Below are positions 5,793 through 15,083 of a stretch of 33,926 bases of DNA, in pieces. Location of the stretch: IMG/VR virus record IMGVR_UViG_3300021598_000592, positions 1 to 33,926 of that record; one strand, 5' to 3'. Within the stretch, counting starts at the first letter, position 1, and every line of letters starts with the position of its first letter. The position numbers and the translations under genes were made by a program. This DNA comes from a virus. The notes under the pieces were generated by a model. The model saw only the letters and a program-made list of their open reading frames with translations. It searched no databases and was not told the DNA's origin.

Positions 5793-6265
5793 AATCTTAA
5801 CCACCTATTACGAATTGCAAAATAAGCAATTAAACTTAACACTAAAATGTAAAACCATCGTTTAAATTTCCTCAAGCTTTCCACCTTTTCTTGAGAGCTT
5901 ATTAAATCTTTCTTTAACTTCTCAATCTCTTTATTGTGCTTTTCCTCATGCATTTCGAAATCTTTAATATAGGTTTCCATCTCTTTTTGATGTGCCTTTT
6001 TTAAGGATTCGATTTTAGCAGTATTTTCCTGCGTTTTAATGACCTCTTTTGTTTTGGTGATAGTTTGTACAGGAGGGCAGACAAAAGTGAAATTTGAGTC
6101 CTTAAAATGCACCACAACCGTATCGGGAAGTGACTGTACTGTATCAATGACTAAAACCTCTTTTATTTCCTCTTTAATAGGGAATTTTTCTGCACAGGTT
6201 TCTGCAAGTTTTCTTTCAGAAAGGCATCCTGTCAAAAACAGACTACAAATCAATAACTTCCTCAT
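5783..6265 (-). CDS. Unimolecular spanin candidate (u-spanin)
   Basis: A 160-residue protein with an N-terminal lipoprotein signal (hydrophobic run ending in the lipobox LTGC, Cys14). A periplasmic region follows with a long coiled coil (about 72-133, rich in Lys/Glu heptads), then a single C-terminal membrane segment (about 137-151, FYILVLSLIAYFAI) with a basic end. That arrangement (lipid-anchored in the outer membrane, C-terminus in the inner membrane) is the layout of unimolecular spanins such as phage T1 gp11, which disrupt the outer membrane in the last step of lysis. It is the last gene before the terminator and lies about 27 kb from the holin/endolysin genes. It overlaps its neighbour by 23 bp. 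Confidence 0.75.
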   Translation of the reverse strand: MRKLLICSLFLTGCLSERKLAETCAEKFPIKEEIKEVLVIDTVQSLPDTVVVHFKDSNFTFVCPPVQTITKTKEVIKTQENTAKIESLKKAHQKEMETYIKDFEMHEEKHNKEIEKLKKDLISSQEKVESLRKFKRWFYILVLSLIAYFAIRNRWLRLPL

Positions 6266-6629
6266 CTTGAAATTTTACTCCGTTTACCCATCCCTTCAAA
6301 TATATGTGAATATCTAATCCTTCAGGATTCATAACCTCAATAGGTTTATATTCAAATTCAGCATCAAGCAATTCTTTTGCTGCTTCGTTCAGCTTTTTAA
6401 GTCCCTCTTTATTGTATTTGTATTCTCCCTTCTCATCTAAAATCAAATTGCCATCCTTGTCCACAGATGCATTGTCTAATCTTAATTCAGCAATCTTTTC
6501 TTGATAGGCATCATAATGCTTTTTCAGTTGTTCGTGAATCTTTAAAAGTTTCTTTTGTGTTTTGGTCTTTTGATCGCCAATGTTTGCAACAAGCAAAGAC
6601 ATTGTCAAGATTAAATCTTTATGCTTCAT
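6243..6629 (-). CDS. Hypothetical virion-region protein (possibly DUF1617-like)
   Basis: A 128-residue protein. Its N-terminal half is a charged coiled coil (KKLLKIHEQLKKHYDAYQEK). The middle reads KDGNLILDEKGEYKYNKEG, followed by LLDAEFEYKPIEV, a pattern I associate with phage DUF1617-type proteins, although that assignment is tentative. No catalytic motif is seen. It lies between a zinc-binding protein and the spanin at the end of the structural operon. Confidence 0.6.
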   Translation of the reverse strand: MKHKDLILTMSLLVANIGDQKTKTQKKLLKIHEQLKKHYDAYQEKIAELRLDNASVDKDGNLILDEKGEYKYNKEGLKKLNEAAKELLDAEFEYKPIEVMNPEGLDIHIYLKGWVNGVKFQDEEVIDL

Positions 6630-6648
6630 AAATATAGTTTTAACAAAT

Positions 6649-6861
6649 TTACCACTTTTTTAATGGACAAGCAGGATTTCTTGGTGAAAATATCTTTTTC
6701 TTTATAACACAACCACAAATGTTGCATGATTCGCCAAAGAAATTGTCCTGTATGTATTCACAAGACTTACAAATTTCATACCGTTTTTGAGCAAGTTCAA
6801 TCTGTTCTTCTGTAGGCTTCAGGGCAATTGCCCAAGCCTGAACGATTTCTTTTATATCCAT
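6649..6861 (-). CDS. Small cysteine-rich zinc-binding protein
   Basis: A 70-residue protein. A short helix (LAQKRYEIC) leads into Cys pairs CKSC and CNICGC, then PACPLKKW at the C-terminus. The six to seven Cys residues with this spacing would form one zinc-ribbon-type site. Small proteins ending CPxxKW occur in tail-gene regions of several marine and Bacteroidota phages. Whether it is in the virion is unknown. Confidence 0.7.
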   Translation of the reverse strand: MDIKEIVQAWAIALKPTEEQIELAQKRYEICKSCEYIQDNFFGESCNICGCVIKKKIFSPRNPACPLKKW

Positions 6862-6870
6862 AAAAATAAT

Positions 6871-7359
6871 TTAATAAGGATCACCGCCACATGGATCACC
6901 ACAGGCAGCACAACCCGAACAATCATCTTCTGTATTACATCTTGATGCTGTTCCTGCACTTCCACATATGTCAAATATAAAAAAAGCTGAATCACCTGTA
7001 GGGATTACATTTGAACATACCCGAATAAAATCCCCATTTCCAAAAACAGGAACTGTCACAGGTGTGCTTGTATTGCATGGTGTAAATGTAACGTTTCTTG
7101 TTACTGTGTCATTATTCGTACACCTCCAACACCAACAACCTTTTTGAAGATTTGATTTTACTACAAGTTGATTATTTGATTTTGCTGAATATGCAGGATA
7201 TAAAGTATTTACCCAAACATATGTATCAACATCAGATTTTGTTACCTGCTCATTGCTTGTTGTTATTGTTGTTTTACCAATAAAAACACCTGTGTCAACA
7301 GCATCTTTTAAATCTGTAAAACTTACTGTTTGATTATTTGCTCTGCCTGACCAAGACAT
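6871..7359 (-). CDS. Putative virion/tail-tip protein with Cys-rich tail
   Basis: A 162-residue protein starting MSWSGRANNQTVSFTDLKDA, followed by beta-rich Thr/Asn/Val sequence and a C-terminal Cys/Gly-rich segment (residues about 140-162: CNTEDDCSGCAACGDPCGG). The beta-rich body and its place after the fibre suggest a receptor-binding or fibre-associated component. The Cys cluster could bind metal or form disulfides outside the cell. I do not recognise a named family; the role is inferred from neighbours. Confidence 0.6.
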   Translation of the reverse strand: MSWSGRANNQTVSFTDLKDAVDTGVFIGKTTITTSNEQVTKSDVDTYVWVNTLYPAYSAKSNNQLVVKSNLQKGCWCWRCTNNDTVTRNVTFTPCNTSTPVTVPVFGNGDFIRVCSNVIPTGDSAFFIFDICGSAGTASRCNTEDDCSGCAACGDPCGGDPY

Positions 7360-7362
7360 ATT

Positions 7363-7704
7363 TTATATTTTAGAATCCCATGGAAATGGTAAAGAAATTG
7401 TTTTAGGATTTAATTGTGCATTTATTTTATTTTCAAGTTCTATATCGATAGATACAACATCTAAATTTGTTTCTAACCATCCACATATTTGATCAAATGT
7501 CAAATCATTGTATGGAGTAAAATTTGATACATCAGGTTCAGCAACTCTTAAAACATCGAATTTGTCTGCATAATACTCCTTTTCATTTTGAATTAAACTT
7601 GCAGTTCTTCTCCAATGTATTAAAAATACAACATCTGTCAAATCATTTTCTGTCTTTATATATTCCTCCATTGAAGAAATTACCCAATTATAATTTATGC
7701 TCAT
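7363..7704 (-). CDS. Small phage protein downstream of the fibre
   Basis: A 113-residue protein beginning MSINYNWVISSMEEY, with the block DVVFLIHWRRTA at residues about 24-35 and an acidic second half (FDQICGWLETNLDVVSIDIE). This short, conserved-looking layout (N-terminal strand, IHW block, C-terminal Pro) is common near tail fibre genes of marine and Bacteroidota phages, where its function is unknown. It overlaps the fibre gene by 17 bp, which supports the frame. Confidence 0.65.
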   Translation of the reverse strand: MSINYNWVISSMEEYIKTENDLTDVVFLIHWRRTASLIQNEKEYYADKFDVLRVAEPDVSNFTPYNDLTFDQICGWLETNLDVVSIDIELENKINAQLNPKTISLPFPWDSKI

Positions 7705-10700
7705 ATAATTTTGATTTAAGTTCTTTTATTTCTTGTTCAAGTTGTGCTATTTTCCAAGTATCTATTGCACTAAAGTTACTTGAATTAATTGAATTTAAAA
7801 CATCTTTTAATCTCAAATCTGAAGATTCAAAGAAAGATGATGCAAGAATTGAACCGTTTACTTGAAGTTTATATGAACCCTGATCTGTCGTATATCCCAT
7901 CAATATTTCTTGAGCTGAAGTTAATCTCATTACTTCTCCGCTACTATTGGTGGAAAACCACATATAATTTGAACCGTTATTGTATCCTATTCTACCCCTC
8001 CAGTCTTCACTTGGTACAGTAAAGTCTATTTCACATCCACCTGAAGTTCCGCCACACATTTCAATAGTAGCATAGTCGCCACTTGTAGTTCCTGAATTAC
8101 CAAGATAAACACCTTGTCTTGTGGGAGCAGAACTCACTCTCGCACCTGTTGCCCCAATAGAACCTGCAACATCTAAAGTTGAATAAGGGTCTGACCTATT
8201 TATACCAACTTTACTCCCGCTTGTAAATTCAACAAGATTTACACCATTAACACCAAACACCATTGAACCTGTACTTTGCACGTATGTCATTGCAGCTTTT
8301 TCCGCATTTGCACTATTTAAAAATCTAACCTGTGCAGAATAACTTGCATTTCTGTTTTGAATTGATATACCAACGTTACCAACTTCAGAACCAGATACGT
8401 GCAAATTATCGGCAGGACTTGTAGTGCCCATACCAATTGACCCACTTGCACCTATAAACATTTTGACATCATCAGCACCTGCCGTAAAATACAAATCACC
8501 TACACCTGAATTAGTCAATATTCTTGAACCTATCCTTAATCCATAGGTTTCCCATTGCATGAATTGTGATGTACCATTGTAATTTTTTGCAGTATATCCT
8601 GCATTTTGGTTTGCTACTGTACCTGTATAAACAGCTTGTACATATCCAAAAGTATCAGTTTGACCTGTACTACTTGATATTTGTAAATTTGTTTGTGGTG
8701 TAATAGTTCCAATACCTAACCTGCCTTCAGGAAACCATTGGTTTGTAGTATCAAATTGCAGTCTATTTGCATTTCCATAACTAAAAGAAAGTAAATCATC
8801 TCCTGCATTATTTGTCAAAATAAAATTTCTTTCTGCATTTGACAATATAATTCTCGCAACACCTGAACCACCTGTATTCGTATTGGTAAGTTTTAATACA
8901 GTTGTTGTCCCTGAAGATGTCATTTCAACATTGGGATCACCTGCTGTTACTGAACTTGTAAATGTTGCAGCACCATTTGATGCAACTGCTAACCTTGTAT
9001 TTGCACCATTAGTATTTAATTTAATCCCTGAACCAGTCCCTGATTCAATTCCAAGTTCATTTGAATTAGCATCAGAAAATATATAATGTGTTTTTGTGTT
9101 AGTAGGATTCTTTATTTGTATATCTGTATTTCCTACAGAAGGCCCATTTAAAGTCATACTTCCATTAACAGTAAATAAGAAAGAACCTACTGTTGTAGTG
9201 CCAATTGCAACTTTACTTCCATCATCATAAATCAATGAATTACCCAAAGTATTTGCAGCTGTATATTTAGGTATATATCCTGAAGTACCGCTACCGCTTA
9301 AATACGTTGTAGTATCAATAATTAATGTTCCGTTAGAAGATGATGTCTTTACAAAACCGTTTGAAGTATATTGTGCAATTTTAACAGTTCCATTTTCATC
9401 AAGTCTTAAAGTTTCCTTAAATGTGATTGCAGTATTAGCTGTTCCGCTTGGTGCAGTATAAAAAGCCATTCCAGTTGCTTCATTCATTTCAATCCTTGTA
9501 GCAACAGCAGTTGTTTTATATCTCCATTGAGCAGGTGAATTATTATAAAAACAGTTTGCTGCAAGTATAAAGTTAGCATCACCGGGTCCTGCAATAGCAC
9601 CATTTGTTAAATCCATTACAGATGTCCATGTAGATAACCAAGCAAATGGTGTTGTATTTAAACCAATAAAATTTCCACTTTCTATAAATAAACTGTTACC
9701 AAGAGTATTTGCAGCAGTATATTTTGGTATTCTTCCTGCTGTTCCACTCCCACTTAAATATGTTGTTGTATCTACAGCAAGTGTACCATCACCACCACTA
9801 AATTTAACAAAACCATTTGTAGTATATGCAGACATTGCAACAGTACCTGTTGCTCCTATTGTTACTCTCGATGCTGCATTTGTTTCAAATCTCATTACAT
9901 TGGTAGAGTTCTCATAACCAATTCTACCTTTATAATCAGATGATTTAACTGTGAAATCTATTTCAGAACCACCATCTGCACCACCAACCATTTCTAAACA
10001 AGCATATCTTACTGCTGCATCAGTTGCAGTCGACATACCTAAAAATATACCTTGTACTGTGGGAGCAGAACTCACTCTCGCACCTGTTGCACCAATAGAA
10101 CCTGCAACTTGGAAAGTGGAATATGGGTCTGATTCTAAAATACCAACTTTTGAATTACTTGTATAATACAAAAGATTAACTGAATTAACACCAAATACCA
10201 ACGACCCATCACTTTGAACATAAGTCATGGCAGCTTTTTCTACACCTGTGCTATTTAGAAATCTGACTTGTGCAGAATAACTTGCATTGGTATTTTGTAT
10301 AGCAAGACCGACATTATTTTCTTCTGATGCAGATATGTGAATATTATCGGCAGGAGTAACTGTACCAATTCCAAGTTTACCTTCATTAAACCATTGGTCA
10401 GTTGTACTAAATTGTAATCTGTTAGCTGCTGCATAACTGAAGGAAAGTAAATCATCACCTGCATTATTTGTAAGCAAGAAACTTCTTTCAGCATTTATTA
10501 ATCTTAATCTTGCTGCTCCACCTGTTGCTGAATTATCTGCAACAATTTCTGTTGCTGCATTACCAGAAACTACGTGTAAATTATAGTTAGGTGTTAATGT
10601 GCCTATACCAGCTCTTTGAGTTGAAGTAAGAACCAATGTATTATTTGTAGAAGCACCAACATTGAATAATAATTTATCACCTGTTGCTCGATGTTGATAT

Positions 10701-13666
10701 GATATTCTTCCAACAAATTCATTATCAGTTGTATTATGAAAATGTATTCCTTGATCATAATCATCAGCAGTTGTAAACAAAATATAAGCATCTGTGCTTC
10801 TCTCTATTACAAGGCGATTATTTTGGTCTGTGTTTGTATAAGTTCCTCCTGACCTTAAATAAAGTTGTGCAGTTGGAACATCATTCCCAATACCAAGTCT
10901 ATTGTTTGTTGCATCCCAAAATAAAGCAGATTCACTTGTAATAGCTGAAGATGATGACCAATATGCAACTTGACCTGCTGTACCTGTTCCTGTAACAGGA
11001 TTTGTTAAAGTTGGTTGTTTACTATCTAATTGTGTTTGAATCGAACTTGTAACACCTTTAACATAACTTAACTCTGTTAATGAAGGATAAGTTGAAGTTG
11101 AAAGAGATGAAATAGTTGAACCGGTAGAATTAAAATAAGCTAATTGATTGTTTGTTCCTGTGCCTGTGACAGGATTCGTTAAAGCATCTTGTTTTCCGTT
11201 GAATGTTGACCAATCAGCAGAACTCAATAAACCTCTTTTTGTTGCTGATGCTGTTGGGATGTTAAATGTATGAACAGAACCTGAAGCATCAATTGTAAAA
11301 TCAGTCCCTGCTGTTCCTGTAACCATTGTTTGTACAGCACCTGTCAATCCATTTAGTGATGTAATTGCTGCACTTATATATGTTGGAGTCCAATTTTCCC
11401 AAACTGAACTTGTACCATTAAATCTTAAAAGTTGACCTCCTGTTGGACTTGTAGCTGAAACATCGCTAATATTATCTAAAGCAAGGTTTACTATACCTGT
11501 AAATCCATTAACTGAAACAACAGCATCTGTGTTGTCAACCTTTCTCCAAACTGTACCATCAAATATTGCCCAATCCCCTATTTGCCAATCTGTAATACCA
11601 TCAAGATTTGTTGAACCTGCTGTTGATACGATATAATAATACCCTTTTGTTCCTACAGATGATGTCAATGTAGGAACGTTTGTTGAAGCATTCCAAGTTG
11701 ATTGAAATATTGAACCACCGATTAAGCCATTAATCTGATTCTGAATCTTTCCAAAAGCATTTAAAACATTATCAGTTGCGACAATTGAACCGCCTGTGAC
11801 ATTCAATCCTGAAAGAACTGTCTGCCTTACTCTTGGCTCTGTAAAATATACAGGACCATTTTCAGGTACAACGGATGTATCTAACGTTTGGAAAGTTTTG
11901 TCACCTCTAAAGTATTGCAAGGTTGTTCCTGCTGTGATTGCAGGTTCACCACCTAAACCACTTAAAGTATAAGTTGGTATATTTAATATATTGCTTACAA
12001 GTGTAGAACTTCCTGAATTTCCTGTGACAGTTAAACTATCAATTCTTTTTGTATATGCTGTGTCCCATTGTGTTTGTTTTGCATCAGTTGGTAAAGAATA
12101 TCCTGAAGCAAATTTAATATCAATTGTTCCTGTGCTTGTTATAGGAACTCCGCTAACTTCAAATCCTGTTGGCACAGTTGCGTTTACACTTGTAACCGTA
12201 CCTACATTATATGTTCTATCAGCAGTTAAATCCTGTGCAGTTCCATTGATTGTAATTACTCTTGAATTAGGAACAGGTGTATAACCTAAAACTCCTTCAA
12301 TGCTTTTATTTTCCCAAACAGAATTTGCTGTATTATAAAATAACCCATCTTTATTTGAAGGGAATCTTGCAGAAACATTATGTAGTTCATCAAGTTCATA
12401 TCCATTCTGAATCTTGACCTCAATAACACCCTGTGTCGGATGTGATCTAACTACAACACCTAAATAAACTAAATGATCAGGTGCATATGGCTTTGTTGTT
12501 GTTATTGCTCCTGCTGTTGTTGGGCTTAAATATAAAGCAGTTCCAACAGAATAAGCCTGTGTATCAAGATTGTCAATACCACCTGCAACAACCACAAAAC
12601 CATTATTCATATTTGTGATGTCGCTCTGAACAATACCAAATGTTTGTGCTGAAGTTGTATCTCCAACTGCAAGAGCTTTTGTGACAGTTGGCAAATTACC
12701 TTGACCGCCATTGATATAAACAACAGTTCCTTTTGCTAAAGTTGCTCCTGTTGAATTATAAACTTCTCTTATTAAAGTTTTTGCTTCACTTGCAACTGAA
12801 GGGAAAGTTGCTAAACTACCATCACCTCTGATATATTGGCTTGTAGTTCCTGCCCCTGTAATTGCAATAGTTCCATTTGATGTCAAAGGTGAACCTGAAA
12901 CATTAAATGCAGAGGGCATTGAAACACCTACAGATGTTAATCCACTCGCATCAGCAGCATTAACCCATGCTGTTCCATTGTATTTTAAAACTTGACCATT
13001 GGTTGCTGTTGTTATTGTAACATCACCAAGTTGATTCAAATTGTAATCACCTTCAGCAGCAACAACATCACCTGTTCTGCCAAAAACACTTGTTACAGGT
13101 GCTGTATCAATATCAGACCATGAAGCCTGAATAATACCACCATCCTGTTGTGTAAGTGTCAAAGTTTTAGTTGTTGTTCCTGAAACTTCAGCACTATTTA
13201 TTTTATCGTTATATGCCTGATCCCATTGCCCTTGCTTTGTTGTTGTAGGCAAAGAATAACCACTCGCAAAATTTACATTTAAAGTTCCATTGGATGTCAA
13301 TGGTGAACCGCTGACATCAAAACCTGTTGGCATTGCAAGTCCAACCGAAGTCAAACCTGTATCAGTATAATTAGGTATATTCAATGTTGCACCAACAAGT
13401 GTTGCAGCACCCGAAGTTCCTGTAGTGGTTAAGGTTATATTATTCTGCTTTGCGTTTAAAGCATTCTGAAGGTCTGTTTGATTTGAAAGTGTACCTGTAA
13501 TCGAACCCCATGCAGCAGGAATAGTACCTGCATTAACATCAACAGTTACAACTTGCTCACCTGAAATTACTTGCGTGGTTGATTGAGAAACAATATTGAC
13601 ATTCGTAATCTGATCACCTGCATTAATTTCAACGATTTGTTCGGTAGAAGATATGTTTGTACTCAT
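7688..13666 (-). CDS. Giant repetitive tail fibre with S74-like C-terminus
   Basis: A 1992-residue protein, the largest in the window. The N-terminal part (WGSITGTLSNQTDLQNALNA and similar modules) is of the kind found in collar-type fibres. At least three copies of an LTSVG...GFxVSG...SPLTSNGT module occur in the first quarter. The second half has long internal duplications, including blocks repeated at 552, 646 and 152 codons distance. GIGTxxP motifs mark the pseudo-repeats of a trimeric beta shaft. The C-terminus has the SDLRLKD motif of the S74 intramolecular chaperone, but only about 40 residues follow, ending in a coiled coil, so the chaperone appears shortened. It most likely binds host surface sugars. 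Confidence 0.85.
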   Translation of the reverse strand: MSTNISSTEQIVEINAGDQITNVNIVSQSTTQVISGEQVVTVDVNAGTIPAAWGSITGTLSNQTDLQNALNAKQNNITLTTTGTSGAATLVGATLNIPNYTDTGLTSVGLAMPTGFDVSGSPLTSNGTLNVNFASGYSLPTTTKQGQWDQAYNDKINSAEVSGTTTKTLTLTQQDGGIIQASWSDIDTAPVTSVFGRTGDVVAAEGDYNLNQLGDVTITTATNGQVLKYNGTAWVNAADASGLTSVGVSMPSAFNVSGSPLTSNGTIAITGAGTTSQYIRGDGSLATFPSVASEAKTLIREVYNSTGATLAKGTVVYINGGQGNLPTVTKALAVGDTTSAQTFGIVQSDITNMNNGFVVVAGGIDNLDTQAYSVGTALYLSPTTAGAITTTKPYAPDHLVYLGVVVRSHPTQGVIEVKIQNGYELDELHNVSARFPSNKDGLFYNTANSVWENKSIEGVLGYTPVPNSRVITINGTAQDLTADRTYNVGTVTSVNATVPTGFEVSGVPITSTGTIDIKFASGYSLPTDAKQTQWDTAYTKRIDSLTVTGNSGSSTLVSNILNIPTYTLSGLGGEPAITAGTTLQYFRGDKTFQTLDTSVVPENGPVYFTEPRVRQTVLSGLNVTGGSIVATDNVLNAFGKIQNQINGLIGGSIFQSTWNASTNVPTLTSSVGTKGYYYIVSTAGSTNLDGITDWQIGDWAIFDGTVWRKVDNTDAVVSVNGFTGIVNLALDNISDVSATSPTGGQLLRFNGTSSVWENWTPTYISAAITSLNGLTGAVQTMVTGTAGTDFTIDASGSVHTFNIPTASATKRGLLSSADWSTFNGKQDALTNPVTGTGTNNQLAYFNSTGSTISSLSTSTYPSLTELSYVKGVTSSIQTQLDSKQPTLTNPVTGTGTAGQVAYWSSSSAITSESALFWDATNNRLGIGNDVPTAQLYLRSGGTYTNTDQNNRLVIERSTDAYILFTTADDYDQGIHFHNTTDNEFVGRISYQHRATGDKLLFNVGASTNNTLVLTSTQRAGIGTLTPNYNLHVVSGNAATEIVADNSATGGAARLRLINAERSFLLTNNAGDDLLSFSYAAANRLQFSTTDQWFNEGKLGIGTVTPADNIHISASEENNVGLAIQNTNASYSAQVRFLNSTGVEKAAMTYVQSDGSLVFGVNSVNLLYYTSNSKVGILESDPYSTFQVAGSIGATGARVSSAPTVQGIFLGMSTATDAAVRYACLEMVGGADGGSEIDFTVKSSDYKGRIGYENSTNVMRFETNAASRVTIGATGTVAMSAYTTNGFVKFSGGDGTLAVDTTTYLSGSGTAGRIPKYTAANTLGNSLFIESGNFIGLNTTPFAWLSTWTSVMDLTNGAIAGPGDANFILAANCFYNNSPAQWRYKTTAVATRIEMNEATGMAFYTAPSGTANTAITFKETLRLDENGTVKIAQYTSNGFVKTSSSNGTLIIDTTTYLSGSGTSGYIPKYTAANTLGNSLIYDDGSKVAIGTTTVGSFLFTVNGSMTLNGPSVGNTDIQIKNPTNTKTHYIFSDANSNELGIESGTGSGIKLNTNGANTRLAVASNGAATFTSSVTAGDPNVEMTSSGTTTVLKLTNTNTGGSGVARIILSNAERNFILTNNAGDDLLSFSYGNANRLQFDTTNQWFPEGRLGIGTITPQTNLQISSSTGQTDTFGYVQAVYTGTVANQNAGYTAKNYNGTSQFMQWETYGLRIGSRILTNSGVGDLYFTAGADDVKMFIGASGSIGMGTTSPADNLHVSGSEVGNVGISIQNRNASYSAQVRFLNSANAEKAAMTYVQSTGSMVFGVNGVNLVEFTSGSKVGINRSDPYSTLDVAGSIGATGARVSSAPTRQGVYLGNSGTTSGDYATIEMCGGTSGGCEIDFTVPSEDWRGRIGYNNGSNYMWFSTNSSGEVMRLTSAQEILMGYTTDQGSYKLQVNGSILASSFFESSDLRLKDVLNSINSSNFSAIDTWKIAQLEQEIKELKSKLYEHKL

Positions 13667-14007
13667 TATGTTGTAATATCATCAGTTACAGAAAATTCAC
13701 CCCAAAGATATGTCTTCACTATCCCACTACTAAATGTCACCTGAAGATCATATTTATATTCTCCGGCATCTAAACTTATTACTTTATTTATGATGATGCT
13801 ATTACTACTAACACCACCAACAGTAATACCATCGCCTTCGGTTAAAGTTGCAACAACTGTATCGCTGCAACCGCTGACAATCTGTATTTTAACATCAGCT
13901 GTTGAAAGATTTATGGGTGTGCTATCCAATGTCAACGTAAACGTTTGCTGCCATGAATCGCCTTTCCAAATCTGTATATCTAATTGTGCCGGTCTGAAAT
14001 CGCTCAT
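13666..14007 (-). CDS. Ig-fold baseplate/tail-type protein
   Basis: A 113-residue all-beta protein (DIQIWKGDSWQQTFTL, then INLSTADVKIQI and GEYKYDLQVTF, ending YLWGEFSVTDDIT). This succession of strands and the final GxFxVTxD block resembles the N-terminal domain of phage upper-baseplate and fibre-attachment proteins. It directly precedes the giant fibre with a TAATG stop-start overlap, consistent with a fibre adaptor. Virion location is inferred from context. Confidence 0.65.
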   Translation of the reverse strand: MSDFRPAQLDIQIWKGDSWQQTFTLTLDSTPINLSTADVKIQIVSGCSDTVVATLTEGDGITVGGVSSNSIIINKVISLDAGEYKYDLQVTFSSGIVKTYLWGEFSVTDDITT

Positions 14008-14008
14008 A

Positions 14009-14434
14009 TTATGGAATTTGACATCTGTTATTTAATGAATCTGTTGTTAATGTTACATCCGCTTGTACCCCTGCAAGAAAATCAGGATCGTATTCTCTTA
14101 CATACACCAAAGGTATTGTGGTGCTCACCTCATAATCATTCACGTTATTTCTTAATTCAGCAATAATATCTTGCATGATTAAGTTAGTATCTGAAAGTAT
14201 TTCCAACCCATCTGTTTCAACCAAGTGCCTGTCCAAAATAAATATACTCATGTTATAAGTAATCTGTTTTTCAATCACACTCCCACCTGTCAAATCAAAA
14301 AACATTGCAGGATATTCGATATCCTGATCATCCAACTTTTCGGCAAATTCTCCGAACAGAACTGTTTTCAGTTGCGGATGACTCGTTCCGAAGCCTTGAA
14401 TTTGTGACACTATTTGATTTAAGGTTTTGCTCAT
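14009..14434 (-). CDS. Tail completion/terminator-like protein
   Basis: A 141-residue protein with an early helix (LNQIVSQIQGFG), an alternation of strands and helices (PAMFFDLTGG, ITYNMSIFILDR, LSDTNLIMQDIIAEL) and a C-terminal strand region (FLAGVQADVTLTT). This pattern is that of small tail terminator/completion proteins that cap the tube and meet the head. It follows the connector gene, which supports the call, but I cannot separate it from other small head-tail joining proteins by eye. Confidence 0.6.
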   Translation of the reverse strand: MSKTLNQIVSQIQGFGTSHPQLKTVLFGEFAEKLDDQDIEYPAMFFDLTGGSVIEKQITYNMSIFILDRHLVETDGLEILSDTNLIMQDIIAELRNNVNDYEVSTTIPLVYVREYDPDFLAGVQADVTLTTDSLNNRCQIP

Positions 14435-14488
14435 TTTTTTTCAGATATAGTTTTAACTTTTCCTGATTTTTTAGATTAGCTTGTTTGC

Positions 14489-15082
14489 TCATTCTCTACA
14501 ACATTGAGGGTTATTTCCCTGATACATTTCCTTAAATGTTACTTCCCCTTTGCAGCAATAATCATCACCAAGCCAAATGGATGCTCTGTATGCATCATTG
14601 TCAGGCTTGATTGCATCAATGCCAGGTCCCCAATTAAGGTAAAGTGGGAAATTACCATTTGCAGACTGTTCTTTCAGGTATTTAATTAATCTTTGTTTAT
14701 AAAATTCTGCCCTTGCTTTGTATCTATTTGCTATGTCAAGCAAATCCTGCATTGAAGGCAGATCAGTATTGTCTGAACTTTTACGAACTAACCCTTTATT
14801 ATAAAACTGAAAACTCAAACCCTGTGGAAGTTCACTGAGTACAAAGTTTACAAGTGTATCAACAATATAATCATCAAGCAAAGTCTTTTCATCACAGGTT
14901 AAATTATTGCAATTGATACCATCCTGAAGCCTATCATATAAAGCAGAACCAAGAGCAGGTAGGATAAACATATCCTGTGCAGTCTTGATCTCAGGCTTGA
15001 TTAGCTTTTCATCAACATTATAATGCAGCCCTGATCTTTCCTTGATTGTGTCTGCTGATATGAATAATATGTTTAAACTCAT
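14489..15082 (-). CDS. Head-tail connector-type protein (DUF6712-like)
   Basis: A 197-residue protein starting MSLNILFISADTIKERSGLH, helix-rich, with DEKLIKPEIKTAQDMFILPA and LLDIANRYKARAEFYKQRL. The region resembles Bacteroidota phage proteins labelled DUF6712 and, in layout, helical head completion adaptors of the gp6/gp15 type that sit under the portal. The gene follows the portal with a 1-bp gap. The C-terminal 35 residues contain four Cys, in CC pairs. Function is by analogy. Confidence 0.6.
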   Translation of the reverse strand: MSLNILFISADTIKERSGLHYNVDEKLIKPEIKTAQDMFILPALGSALYDRLQDGINCNNLTCDEKTLLDDYIVDTLVNFVLSELPQGLSFQFYNKGLVRKSSDNTDLPSMQDLLDIANRYKARAEFYKQRLIKYLKEQSANGNFPLYLNWGPGIDAIKPDNDAYRASIWLGDDYCCKGEVTFKEMYQGNNPQCCRE

Positions 15083-15083
15083 T

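Noticed and set aside
7098-12284. Several open frames on the plus strand and other minus frames within the fibre gene
   Set aside because: They are leucine/valine-rich shadows of Ser/Thr-rich repeat sequence, with no start context, domains or operon spacing.
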